Assembly (NCBI RefSeq): GCF_001667275.1
Contig: NZ_LZHV01000061.1
Coordinates: forward strand, 248,001-312,000
DNA: 64,000 nucleotides
Origin: Mycobacterium sp. ACS4054
GTDB lineage: Bacteria; Actinomycetota; Actinomycetes; Mycobacteriales; Mycobacteriaceae
Reading direction: 5' to 3'
This document shows positions 25,407-34,114 of this stretch, one piece after another; within the stretch, counting starts at the first letter, position 1, and each line of letters begins with the position of its first letter. A program made the position numbers and the translations under genes. Below the pieces are notes generated by a model. That model worked only from the letters and a program-made list of their open reading frames with translations. It was not told the origin of the DNA and searched no databases.

Positions 25407-27775
25407 TCGCCGGCCTGACCGATGCCGAGGTGGCGCAGCGGGTCGCCGAGGGCAAGAGCAACGCGGTCCGCGAACGCGCCACCCGCAGCATCGCGGACAT
25501 CGTGCGGGCCAACGTCTTCACCCGGATCAACGCGATCCTGGGGGTGTTGTTGCTGATCGTGCTGGCGACGGGTTCGCTGATCAACGGGATGTTCGGCCTG
25601 CTCATCGTCGCCAACAGCGTCGTCGGCATGGTCCAGGAAATCCGCGCCAAGCAGACGCTGGACGCCCTAGCTATCGTCGGGCAGGCGAAACCGTTGGTGC
25701 GCAGGCAATCCGGGACCAGCACCCGCTCGCCCGCCGAGGTGGTGCTCGACGACATCATCGAACTCGGACCGGGCGACCAGATCGTCGTCGACGGCCAGGT
25801 CGTCGAGGAGACGAACCTGGAGGTCGACGAGTCGCTGTTGACCGGCGAGGCGGACCCGATCGGCAAGGCCACCGGCGACCCCGTGATGTCGGGCAGCTTC
25901 GTCGTGGCCGGAACGGGCGCCTACCGCGCCACGAAGGTCGGCCCGGAGGCCTATGCCGCCAAGCTGGCCGAGGAGGCCAGCAAGTTCACCCTGGTCAAAT
26001 CCGAACTACGCAACGGCATCAACCGCATCCTGCAGTTCATCACCTACCTGTTGGTGCCCGCCGGTCTGCTGACGTTCTACACCCAGTTGTTCACCACGCA
26101 CACGGGCTGGCGGCAGTCCGTGCTGCGGACGGTGGGTGCGTTGGTGCCGATGGTGCCCGAAGGCCTGGTCCTGCTGACGTCGGTCGCGTTCGCCGTCGGG
26201 GTGGTCCGGCTGGGCCAGCGCCGGTGCCTGGTCCAGGAGCTGCCCGCCATCGAGGGACTGGCCCGGGTCGACGTGGTGTGCGCCGACAAGACCGGCACCC
26301 TCACGGAAAACGGCATGCGCGTGGCGGGCGTCGAGGAATGCGAAGCGGCACAGCGCAACCGCATCGTCGACGCCCTGGCGGCGCTGGCCGCCGCCGACCC
26401 GCGCCCCAACGCCAGCATGCAGGCGATCGCCGAGACCTACCAGCGGCCACCCGGCTGGACCGCCACGGCGACGGCGCCGTTCAAGTCGTCCACCAAGTGG
26501 AGCGGGGTGTCCTACGCCGACCACGGCAACTGGGTGATCGGGGCGCCCGACGTGCTGCTCGATCCGGCATCGGCGGCCGCCGAGCAGGCCGAGCGGATCG
26601 GCGCGCAGGGGCTGCGGGTACTGCTGCTCGGCACCGGCGACTTGCCCGTCGACCACCCGGACGCCCCGGGTAGCGTCACTCCTGCGGCGTTGGTGGTCCT
26701 GGAACAGCGGGTGCGTCCGGACGCGGCGGAAACCCTGGATTATTTTGCCGAACAAGGGGTTTCGGTCAAGGTGATCTCCGGCGACAACGCGGTGTCGGTC
26801 GGCGCCGTCGCCGACAAGCTCGGGCTGCGCGGCGAGACGATGGACGCGCGCAACCTACCGTCGGAGCCCCCGCAACTGGCGGACGCGCTGGACGCGTATA
26901 CCACCTTCGGCCGGGTGCGACCCGACCAGAAGCGGGCGATCGTGCATGCCCTGCAATCGCACGGGCATACCGTCGCGATGACCGGCGACGGCGTCAACGA
27001 CGTGCCGGCCCTCAAGGACGCCGACATCGGCGTCGCGATGGGCGCCGGCAGCCCGGCTTCGCGTGCGGTCGCGCAGATCGTGTTGCTGGACAACAGGTTT
27101 GCCACCCTGCCGTACGTGGTCGCGGAGGGCAGGCGGGTGATCGGCAACATCGAGCGGGTCGCCAACCTGTTCCTGACCAAGACGGTCTACTCGGTGCTGC
27201 TGGCGCTGCTGGTGGGCATCGAATGCCTGTTTTCCAAGGTGATCAAGGCCGATCCCTTGCTCTACCCCTTCCAGCCGATCCACGTCACCATCGCGGCGTG
27301 GTTCACCATCGGGATCCCGTCGTTCATCTTGTCGCTCGCCCCGAACAACGAACGCGCCAACCCCGGGTTCGTGCGGCGGGTACTGAGCTCGGCGCTGCCC
27401 TCGGGGCTGATCGTCGGCAGCGCGACATTCGCGTCGTACCTGTTGGCCTACCACGGCCGGCACGCGACGTTCCAGCAACAGGAGCAGGCGTCGACCGCGG
27501 CCCTGATCACGCTGCTGATGACCGCGCTGTGGGTGCTCGCGGTGGTGGCCCGCCCCTACCAGTGGTGGCGGATCGCGCTGGTCATCGGTTCCGGGCTGGC
27601 CTACGTGGTGATCTTCAGCATCCCGCTGGCCCGCAAGGCGTTCCTGCTGGACCCATCGAACGTCGCGGTGACGTCGACGGCCGTCGGGATCGGCGTGCTG
27701 GGCGCCGCCGCCGTGGAGGCGATGTGGTGGATCCGGGCCCGGATGCTGGGCGTGCAGCCGCGGTTGTGGCGCTGA
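25403..27775 (+). CDS. ctpE: P-type cation ATPase CtpE
   Basis: 790 residues. The phosphorylated D295 lies in CADKTGTLTENG. Actuator-domain TGE is in ESLLTGEADPIG, and the hinge reads MTGDGVNDVPALKDADIGVAMG. About ten membrane helices are visible, with a proline in MVPEGLVLL as ion-site helix 4. Mycobacterial CtpE has been described as a calcium importer. ATG 25403 overlaps the lipoprotein stop, so the two are coupled. Readings starting upstream lack coding character. Confidence 0.93.
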   Translation: MIAGLTDAEVAQRVAEGKSNAVRERATRSIADIVRANVFTRINAILGVLLLIVLATGSLINGMFGLLIVANSVVGMVQEIRAKQTLDALAIVGQAKPLVRRQSGTSTRSPAEVVLDDIIELGPGDQIVVDGQVVEETNLEVDESLLTGEADPIGKATGDPVMSGSFVVAGTGAYRATKVGPEAYAAKLAEEASKFTLVKSELRNGINRILQFITYLLVPAGLLTFYTQLFTTHTGWRQSVLRTVGALVPMVPEGLVLLTSVAFAVGVVRLGQRRCLVQELPAIEGLARVDVVCADKTGTLTENGMRVAGVEECEAAQRNRIVDALAALAAADPRPNASMQAIAETYQRPPGWTATATAPFKSSTKWSGVSYADHGNWVIGAPDVLLDPASAAAEQAERIGAQGLRVLLLGTGDLPVDHPDAPGSVTPAALVVLEQRVRPDAAETLDYFAEQGVSVKVISGDNAVSVGAVADKLGLRGETMDARNLPSEPPQLADALDAYTTFGRVRPDQKRAIVHALQSHGHTVAMTGDGVNDVPALKDADIGVAMGAGSPASRAVAQIVLLDNRFATLPYVVAEGRRVIGNIERVANLFLTKTVYSVLLALLVGIECLFSKVIKADPLLYPFQPIHVTIAAWFTIGIPSFILSLAPNNERANPGFVRRVLSSALPSGLIVGSATFASYLLAYHGRHATFQQQEQASTAALITLLMTALWVLAVVARPYQWWRIALVIGSGLAYVVIFSIPLARKAFLLDPSNVAVTSTAVGIGVLGAAAVEAMWWIRARMLGVQPRLWR

Positions 27776-27837
27776 CCACCGGCGAGAGCGCGGACCCGAA
27801 GGCTTAGTAGGATTCCGGCGGGGAAAGGACGGGGTAC

Positions 27838-28023
27838 ATGGGATTCCTGGACAAGGCCAAAGAGTTGCTGTCGCAGAATGCCGACAAGGTCGAGACGGTC
27901 ATCGACAAGGCCGGCGAATTCGTCGACGACAAGACGCAGGGCAAGTACTCCGACACCATCCACAAAGTGCAAGACGAGGTCAAGAAGGCGGCCGAATCCG
28001 CAAAAGGCGACAACGAGAACTGA
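27838..28023 (+). CDS. antitoxin-like small protein (Rv0909-like)
   Basis: 61 residues, charged and helical, with repeated DKA/DKVE heptad-like patterns (DKVETVIDKAGEFVDDK). It belongs to the small MT0933-like antitoxin family. GGGGAAAGG precedes the ATG. The gene for the SRPBCC partner starts 4 nt after its stop. In M. tuberculosis Rv0909-Rv0910 was reported as a toxin-antitoxin pair; toxicity here is inferred only. Confidence 0.8.
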   Translation: MGFLDKAKELLSQNADKVETVIDKAGEFVDDKTQGKYSDTIHKVQDEVKKAAESAKGDNEN

Positions 28024-28027
28024 GCTC

Positions 28028-28501
28028 ATGGCGAAACTTTCCGGATCCATCGACGTCCCGCTGCCCCCCGAGGTGGCCTGGAAGCACGCCTCGGACCTGT
28101 CCCGGTTTAAGGACTGGCTGACCATTCACCGGGTGTGGCGCAGCAAGCTGCCCGACGACATCGACAAGGGCACGGTCGTGGAGTCGATCGTCGAAGTCAA
28201 GGGCATGTACAACCGGATCAAGTGGACGGTGGTCCGGTACAAGCCGCCGGAGGGCATGACCCTCAACGGTGATGGCGTCGGCGGCGTCAAGGTCAAGCTG
28301 ATGGCCAAAGTCCAGCCCGCGCAAGAGGGCTCCACCGTCAGCTTCGACGTGCACCTCGGCGGCCCGGCGCTGTTCGGGCCGATCGGCATGATCGTCGCGG
28401 CCGCGCTGCGCGGCGACATCGACGCGTCGCTGCAGAACTTCGTCACGGTGTTCACCAGGCCCGACCCGGGCATGAACGGACACGGCGGCGTTCGGCGCTG
28501 A
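28028..28501 (+). CDS. SRPBCC-fold protein, putative toxin (Rv0910-like)
   Basis: 157 residues with the SRPBCC signature (GSIDVPLPPEVAWKHASD, then KWTVVRYKPPEGMTLNG) and a C-terminal helix around residues 115-140. It is the second gene of the pair with the 61-residue helical protein. SRPBCC proteins bind hydrophobic ligands. The toxin role comes only from the M. tuberculosis orthologue. ATG 28028 follows GAGCTC, a weak site, so coupling to the first gene is likely. Confidence 0.78.
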   Translation: MAKLSGSIDVPLPPEVAWKHASDLSRFKDWLTIHRVWRSKLPDDIDKGTVVESIVEVKGMYNRIKWTVVRYKPPEGMTLNGDGVGGVKVKLMAKVQPAQEGSTVSFDVHLGGPALFGPIGMIVAAALRGDIDASLQNFVTVFTRPDPGMNGHGGVRR

Positions 28502-28529
28502 GGGCCCCGGTCGGCGGCGCCGCGTCGGC

Positions 28530-28535
28530 TAGTCT
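28530..28535 (+). promoter_or_regulatory. -10 element for leaderless membrane protein gene
   Basis: TAGTCT, 6 nt before ATG 28542. Confidence 0.4.
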
Positions 28536-28541
28536 CGCTAC

Positions 28542-28970
28542 ATGACTCTGCGCCCGGGTTGGCTGGTGGCGCTGTTCGCGGTGGTGATCTCGGCCAGCGC
28601 GTGGCTGCCATGGCTGACGACGGCGGTCAACGGCGGGGGCTGGGCCAACGCCATCGGGGGCGCGCACGGCAACCTCGAACTTCCCCGCGGGTTCGGCGCC
28701 GGTCAGCTCATCGTGCTGCTGTCCTCGGCGCTGCTGGTGACCGGGGCGATGGTCGGCCGGGGCCTGTCGGTGCGGCTGGCTTCGGTTGGCGCACTTCTGA
28801 TTTCGCTGCTGATCGTCGCGCTCACGGTGTGGTACTACAAGCTCAACGTCAATCCGCCGGTCTCGGCCCAATATGGCCTTTATGTCGGCGCGGTGGCCGA
28901 GGCCGGGGCGGTGGTGTGCTCGATCGCGGCGGTCGTCGCGGCCCTGGTGTCGGGTCGGTCCGGGCGCTAG
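28542..28970 (+). CDS. four-helix membrane protein (Rv0912-like)
   Basis: 142 residues with four hydrophobic helices (about 6-26, 54-71, 78-98, 112-135) and a loop with GGGWANAIGGAHG. No catalytic motif. Transcribed alone from a probable leaderless promoter. The stop codon shares CTAG with the convergent VOC gene. Confidence 0.75.
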   Translation: MTLRPGWLVALFAVVISASAWLPWLTTAVNGGGWANAIGGAHGNLELPRGFGAGQLIVLLSSALLVTGAMVGRGLSVRLASVGALLISLLIVALTVWYYKLNVNPPVSAQYGLYVGAVAEAGAVVCSIAAVVAALVSGRSGR

Positions 28971-29446
28971 TTCGACGGGAACTCGTGTGTGCCCGAGGCG
29001 GCGCTGTCGCTCGGCTCGTTGACGCCGAACACGAAGGGCGCGAACACGATTTCGCGGCCGTCGGGGTCGCGGTAGGTGACCGCGCCCGTCGCCTCCCAGT
29101 ACGGATGCTGCTCGGTGGGTTCCAGGCCGGCCTCCTGCAGCCGCGCGATCGCCGCCTGCTGCGCCTGCCGGTCCGGGAAGTACAGGCACAGCTGTTCGTG
29201 ATGGTCCACCGCGACGGGTTCGGTGGACTCCACGATCTCCAGCGTCAGGTTCCAGCTGGGCAGGCCGAAGATCGCGCCGTTGCTGCCGTAGCTCTCGCCG
29301 AACGTCTCGAAGAGCGGCAACCCCACGAGCTCACGGTAGAAGCGCACGGTCTCTTCGAAGTTGGCCGAGCGGCGCGCGAAACGGATGCCGCCGATCGAGG
29401 CCAGCTGCGCCGGCCAGTGCGTGCGGTGGCGTCGGTGCTCGTCCAT
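28967..29446 (-). CDS. VOC family protein
   Basis: 159 residues with vicinal-oxygen-chelate features: RFARRSANFEETVRFYRELV, LCLYFPDRQAQQAAIARL and YRDPDGREIVFAPFV. One metal-site His/Glu pair may be present (HHEQLCLYF). It directly follows the carotenoid oxygenase gene with no gap, so it is the last gene of that transcript. Substrate unknown. Confidence 0.78.
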   Translation of the reverse strand: MDEHRRHRTHWPAQLASIGGIRFARRSANFEETVRFYRELVGLPLFETFGESYGSNGAIFGLPSWNLTLEIVESTEPVAVDHHEQLCLYFPDRQAQQAAIARLQEAGLEPTEQHPYWEATGAVTYRDPDGREIVFAPFVFGVNEPSDSAASGTHEFPSN

Positions 29447-30961
29447 CTATAGCCCCACCGCGCTCGCCGCCGACTCCGCGGTATCCCAGCGCCGCAGCTG
29501 CTCGCCGGGTGCCCACGTCGAATGGGTGCCGCTGGAAATGCGTTCCGGCAGTTGAAGTTTGCACACCGGCCCGTCTTCGAGCCGGGCCGCGTCGAAGATC
29601 ACGCAGTAGGAGGCGTCGGCATTCATGTCGGTGGTGAGGGTGACCAGATAACCGTCGTCCTCGCCGGTGGCCCCGACGCGTGGCGCCATCGCCGTTTCGC
29701 TTCCGTAGACCCCGTCGCCGAAGGAGAACGCCTGCTGGCTTCCGGTGCGCAGGTCGTGTTTGACCAACCCGTCGAACAGGAACCAGCCCGGCTTGCCGGT
29801 GGCGGCATAGGCGTAGCGGTAGTCGCCGGCGGCGAAGTCGGGGTTGATGGTGCCGAATTCGGTGATCGACTCGGACAACCGCTCTTCGCGCACGGCGCCG
29901 GTGGCGAGGTTGAAACGCCACCGGTGCAGCCGCGACTGCAGGCGGTCCAACGCGAGGAAGCGAAACAGCCTGTCCCACTTCGATCCTCCGGTGTCGGCGG
30001 GGGAGGGATCGCCCTCGAAGAAACCGTCGAGCACAATCTCGTCGCCGTCCTCGTAGGCGTTGACGAAGTGCAGCACGAACGTCGGGTCCGCCTCGAACCA
30101 ACGGATGTCGTCGGTGCCGCCGCGGCGGGGCAAGATCGCGAAGCGGGACGGGATGTCGGGGTAGAACCGCGGTGCGTGCACGTCCTGCTCGAGCAGCCTG
30201 GGGTCCCAGAACAGCGGAAAGTCGTTGAGAATCACGTAGTTTTCGGTGAACGCCATGTCATGCGGTAGGCGGGGCCCGGGCAGCGGGATGTCGACGTAGT
30301 GGACCAGCTCGTTGTTCTGGTCGACGACGCCGTAGCGCATGTACGGGTCCCGCTTGCTGTAGTTGAAGAACAGCAGTTCGCCGGTTTTGCCGTCGACCTT
30401 CGGGTGCGCGGACACGCCCCAATCGGTCGGGAAGCGCCCGTTCCAGCTCTCCTTGCCCAGGTTCTCGCCGGAGTATGGGTTGACGCGGTACAGGTCGCCG
30501 CATTGGTAGAAGCTGGTCAACGCGACGCCCCGGTGCACGATGACGTCGGTGCTCGACGCGTCCTTCATCAAGGTGCGGGCGCCCCAGCCCTGGTCACGCT
30601 TGGCCAGTTGCACCGGCTCGGCCAGCCCCGGCCACAGTGGTTCGCCGGCCTCGTTCTCCGCCAGAAACCCGTCCGTGCGAACAAAGCGGTTGCGGTAGAA
30701 GGCTTTTCCGTCGCGGAAGCCGACCATGTGCAGCATGGCGTCGCCGTCGAACGGGTGATAGGTCTTCAGCGCCGGATGCAGCGGGTTCTCGGTGTTGCGC
30801 AGATAGATGCCGTCCAGGTCGCGCGGGAGTTCGCCCTCCACGGCGGTGAGGTCGTCGGCGTCCCACTCGGTGGTCTGCGGGCGCCAGGGCCCGGTCCGGT
30901 ACGGGTGGTCGTCGTCCTCGGGCAGCGTGGACAGGAACTTGCCGACGATCTCGACGTCCAT
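29447..30961 (-). CDS. carotenoid cleavage oxygenase (Rv0913c-like)
   Basis: 504 residues of the seven-bladed propeller carotenoid oxygenase family. The four iron-binding histidines are visible at H186 (GVSAHPKVD), H234 (RLPHDMAFTE), H298 (TFVLHFVNAYEDGD) and H480 (SSGTHSTWAP). It should cleave a double bond in carotenoids, apocarotenoids or stilbene-like compounds using Fe(II) and O2. It starts one base after the thiolase stop, so the thiolase, the oxygenase and the VOC protein form one transcript. Confidence 0.9.
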   Translation of the reverse strand: MDVEIVGKFLSTLPEDDDHPYRTGPWRPQTTEWDADDLTAVEGELPRDLDGIYLRNTENPLHPALKTYHPFDGDAMLHMVGFRDGKAFYRNRFVRTDGFLAENEAGEPLWPGLAEPVQLAKRDQGWGARTLMKDASSTDVIVHRGVALTSFYQCGDLYRVNPYSGENLGKESWNGRFPTDWGVSAHPKVDGKTGELLFFNYSKRDPYMRYGVVDQNNELVHYVDIPLPGPRLPHDMAFTENYVILNDFPLFWDPRLLEQDVHAPRFYPDIPSRFAILPRRGGTDDIRWFEADPTFVLHFVNAYEDGDEIVLDGFFEGDPSPADTGGSKWDRLFRFLALDRLQSRLHRWRFNLATGAVREERLSESITEFGTINPDFAAGDYRYAYAATGKPGWFLFDGLVKHDLRTGSQQAFSFGDGVYGSETAMAPRVGATGEDDGYLVTLTTDMNADASYCVIFDAARLEDGPVCKLQLPERISSGTHSTWAPGEQLRRWDTAESAASAVGL

Positions 30962-30962
30962 A

Positions 30963-32189
30963 TCAGGCCCCCTCCGCCGCGCTGACAACGAAACTCACGG
31001 TCGTGGCGGTGCTGCCGCCGAAATTGAGCGTGCCGAACGTGTTGGCCCCCTCCACCTGATACTCGCCGGCCGCGCCGCTGACCTGTTTGGCCGCATCGAG
31101 CAGCATGCGCACGCCCGAGGCCCCGACCGGGTGGCCGCCGCCGATCAGCCCGCCGCTGGGGTTGATGGGAAGCCGGCCGCCGATCTCGATTTCACCGTTT
31201 TCGATGGCCTTCCAGGACTCGCCGGGGCCGGTCAGCCCGATGTGGTCGATGGCCAGGTATTCGCTCGGGGTGAAGCAGTCGTGCACCTCGTACCCGTCGA
31301 GGTCTTCGAGGGTCAGCCGCGCGCGCCGCAACGCGTCGCGCACCGCGGCCCGCACATGCGGAAGGACGTACGGGTCGTCCGCGGCGCGGTCCAGTTTCTG
31401 TCGCAGTCCCAGCCCCACCGTGCGGTGCCCCCATCCGTCGATGCGGCCGATGGGTCGCGCGTCGGGATGGTCGCGCAGGTAGGCATCGCCGACCAAGACC
31501 AATCCCGCTGCCCCGTCGGTCATTTGGCTGCAGTCGTAGCGCCGCAGCCGGCCCTCGGTGACGGGATTCGTCGCGTCGTCGTCGGTGATGGGGTCGGGGA
31601 CGGTCCACGCCCGGGTCTGTGCGTTGGGGTTGCGCCGTGCGTTGGCGAAGTTCAGCTGCGCGATGGCCCGCAGGTGGGCGTCGTCCAGGCCGTAGCGCCG
31701 GTCGTACTCGTCGGCGACCTCAGCGAACATCGACGGCCACAGGTACCGCGCGCCGGCCCCCTCGTGTCCCGTCCACGCGGCGGCACCCAGGTGTTGGGCG
31801 GCGGTGTCACCGGGCACGGTTTTCTCGAGTTCGATCCCCACCACCAGCGCGGTGCCGTAGGCGCCCGACCGCAGATCGGCCATCGCCGCCAGCGTCGCGA
31901 CGCTGCCCGACGCGCACGCCGCCTCGTGCCGGGACGCCGGGGCGTCCCAGAGGTCGGCGCACACCGTGGCCGGCATCGCCCCGAGGTGGCCCTGGCTCGC
32001 GAACATCTCGCCGAAGGCGTTCGCCACATGGACCACCTCGATGTCGGCCGCCTGCACCTTCGCAGAGGCGAGCGTCCCCTCGACGACCTCGGCGGTCAGG
32101 GCGGCGAAGTCGCGGCCCTCCTTGGTGAGGTTGCGGGCGAAATCGGTTTGCCAACCGCCCAGGATCCACACGCCTGACGAGCCATCCAT
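30963..32189 (-). CDS. thiolase-family / SCP-x-like acyltransferase (Rv0914c-like)
   Basis: 408 residues of the thiolase fold. The nucleophile Cys is C92 in HEAACASGSVATL. The two histidine motifs are EVHDCFTPSEY and NPSGGLIGGGHPVGASG. The second catalytic Cys of classical thiolases (CxG) is replaced in the C-terminal FGGSTATTV segment, as in SCP2-type thiolases that act on bulky lipids or sterol side chains. ATG 32189 is preferred because TACCGT lies 7 nt upstream (leaderless). It leads the operon with the carotenoid oxygenase. Confidence 0.85.
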   Translation of the reverse strand: MDGSSGVWILGGWQTDFARNLTKEGRDFAALTAEVVEGTLASAKVQAADIEVVHVANAFGEMFASQGHLGAMPATVCADLWDAPASRHEAACASGSVATLAAMADLRSGAYGTALVVGIELEKTVPGDTAAQHLGAAAWTGHEGAGARYLWPSMFAEVADEYDRRYGLDDAHLRAIAQLNFANARRNPNAQTRAWTVPDPITDDDATNPVTEGRLRRYDCSQMTDGAAGLVLVGDAYLRDHPDARPIGRIDGWGHRTVGLGLRQKLDRAADDPYVLPHVRAAVRDALRRARLTLEDLDGYEVHDCFTPSEYLAIDHIGLTGPGESWKAIENGEIEIGGRLPINPSGGLIGGGHPVGASGVRMLLDAAKQVSGAAGEYQVEGANTFGTLNFGGSTATTVSFVVSAAEGA

Positions 32190-32196
32190 ACGCCGC

Positions 32197-32202
32197 ACGG
32201 TA
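32197..32202 (-). promoter_or_regulatory. -10 element for leaderless thiolase operon
   Basis: TACCGT on the minus strand, 7 nt before ATG 32189. Confidence 0.4.
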
Positions 32203-32410
32203 CTCCTGGATCGCCCCGTCGTTCAGGCGTATCCGCGAGCGGTCGCGGGGGAAAGGGTCGCCAAAAAGAGGGCGGCCCCGTCGGCTCTCGGGCTGAACCG
32301 ACGGGACCTAGGCGAACGCGAAGGCCGGCCGACGCGTGCGCCTCTCATGAAACATTGCCCCGTACGGCCGTACACAAACATGCGGACACAACATCGTTCG
32401 GCGCCGGGGT

Positions 32411-33796
32411 TCAGGCGGCCCCCTCCACGAGGTCGGTGGGCTCCGGGCCGGCCTTCCGGTGGCGGGCGTCGGCGAGGTCGATCGCCGCCAGGTCGACGCC
32501 CTTCGTCTCGGCGGCGGCCAGGACGGCCAGCGCACTGACCACCGCGGTGGCCGCCAGGTACCAGGCGATGGGCACCGCAGATCTGTAGGTCTCGAGCAGG
32601 CGCACCGCGATGATCGGTGCGAGCGAGCCCGCCGCTATCGAAGTCACCTGGTAGCCCAGCGACACCCCCGAATACCGCATGCGGGTGGGGAACATCTCGG
32701 CCATCGCGGCCGGCTGGACCGCGTACATGAGCCCATGAAACACGAGTCCAATTACGATCGCGGACAGGATGATCGCGTGGCGTCCGCTGTTCATCATCGG
32801 GAAGGCGAAGAAGCCCCAGCTGCATGCTGCGAGGGCGCCGATGAAATAGATTGGGCGCCTGCCGAATCGGTCACTGAGGCTGCCGGCGAGCGGAATGACC
32901 GCGAAGTGCACGGCGTGCGCGGCCAGCAGCCACCACAGGATCGCCTTGGTGTCGGCGTGCACGTGCACCTTGAGATAGGTGATGGAGAAGGTGACCACCA
33001 GGTAGTACATGGTGTTTTCGCCCAGCCGCATCCCCATGGCGGTGAAAACGCCGCGTGGGTAACGCTTCACCACCTCGACAACGCCGAACCGGTTGGCATC
33101 GAGGGCTTGGGGTTGTTCTTGCGCCTCGTGGAAGATCGGTGCGTCCGTCACCTTGGTGCGGATGTAGTAACCGATCAGGACGACGACCGCGGACAGCCAG
33201 AAGCCGACCCGCCAACCCCAGCTGAGGAAGGCCGCGTCGGGCAGCGTCGAGGTGAGCACCAGCAGCACCACGGTCGCCAGCATGTTGCCGCCCGGCACGC
33301 CGGCCTGCGGCCAGCTGGCCCAGAAACCGCGGCTGGCCCTGGGGCTGTGCTCGGCGACCAGGAGAACCGCCCCGCCCCATTCGCCGCCGACGGCGAAGCC
33401 CTGGAGGAAGCGCAGCACCACCAGCAACGCGGGGGCCCAGTAGCCGATCTGGGCATAGGTGGGCAGGCAGCCCATGGCGAAGGTGGCGACGCCAACCAGC
33501 AGCAGGCTGAGCTGCAGCAGCTTCTTGCGCCCGAAGCGATCACCGAGCTGGCCGAAGACGATGCCACCGAGCGGGCGGGCGGCGAAGCCGACCGCGTAGG
33601 TCACGAAGGCGGCCAGGATCGCGTCGAGTTCGTTGCCGCCGCGCGGAAAGAACACCTTGCTGAAGACCAGGGTGGCCGCGGTCCCGTAGAGGAAGAATTC
33701 GTACCACTCCACGACCGTGCCGGCCATGGACGCGGCGACCACCCGGCGAAGATACGCCTGTTCTCCGAACAGCTTGTCCTGCACGGCATCACGCAT
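32411..33796 (-). CDS. MFS transporter, metabolite:H+ symporter (MHS) family
   Basis: 461 residues with twelve predicted helices. MHS signatures are RPLGGIVFGQLGDRFGRKK (about 75-93), GFAVGGEWGGAVLLVAEHSP and SLSDRFGRRPIYF. Relatives carry proline/betaine, shikimate, or dicarboxylates; the substrate here cannot be named. ATG 33796 has AAGGAGGG upstream, so longer readings are rejected. M. tuberculosis has betP in this neighbourhood, but this is a different transporter class. Confidence 0.88.
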   Translation of the reverse strand: MRDAVQDKLFGEQAYLRRVVAASMAGTVVEWYEFFLYGTAATLVFSKVFFPRGGNELDAILAAFVTYAVGFAARPLGGIVFGQLGDRFGRKKLLQLSLLLVGVATFAMGCLPTYAQIGYWAPALLVVLRFLQGFAVGGEWGGAVLLVAEHSPRASRGFWASWPQAGVPGGNMLATVVLLVLTSTLPDAAFLSWGWRVGFWLSAVVVLIGYYIRTKVTDAPIFHEAQEQPQALDANRFGVVEVVKRYPRGVFTAMGMRLGENTMYYLVVTFSITYLKVHVHADTKAILWWLLAAHAVHFAVIPLAGSLSDRFGRRPIYFIGALAACSWGFFAFPMMNSGRHAIILSAIVIGLVFHGLMYAVQPAAMAEMFPTRMRYSGVSLGYQVTSIAAGSLAPIIAVRLLETYRSAVPIAWYLAATAVVSALAVLAAAETKGVDLAAIDLADARHRKAGPEPTDLVEGAA

Positions 33797-34114
33797 CGGT
33801 CGCCCTCCTTGGCGGGCCGCGAGGCCTCCGTGGCGTTTGCCGAACCCGGCCAACGACGGGAGCGTACTCGGCCCCGGTGCTGACCGCACGGGGTCCCGAC
33901 GGAGGACCCGCGCAGGAAACGGGCCCCATGGGCGCTGGCTGCGCAAAACGGGACAGGAGCAAACCGGCCGGCGGCGGAATCGGCCTCGTTGCGACACGGT
34001 CACGGAAACGTACCTATCGTCGCATCACTAGTCACAACAGCCGCGCTGATCACTATCGTCACATGAGCCAACTGCGGACGTCAATGCGGTGTCCCGCCGC
34101 TCGAAAGGTGTTAC
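33797..34114. other. intergenic region between MHS permease and DUF4185 gene
   Basis: A 318-bp divergent region. It holds the permease ribosome site, no convincing ORF, and near its right end a pair of direct repeats listed separately. Promoters for both genes must lie here. Confidence 0.6.
34014..34066 (+). repeat. direct repeats in the DUF4185 promoter region
   Basis: CTATCGTCGCATCA (34014-34027) and CTATCGTCACATGA (34053-34066) match at 12 of 14 bases with 39-bp spacing. An ATCACTA also recurs at 34024 and 34049. They lie 50-100 bp before ATG 34115 and may be activator or repressor sites. Confidence 0.45.

Noticed and set aside
32362..32373. 12-bp palindrome GTACGGCCGTAC between the thiolase and permease genes
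   Set aside because: Short GC-rich palindromes are common here, and no repeated copy or promoter link supports an operator.
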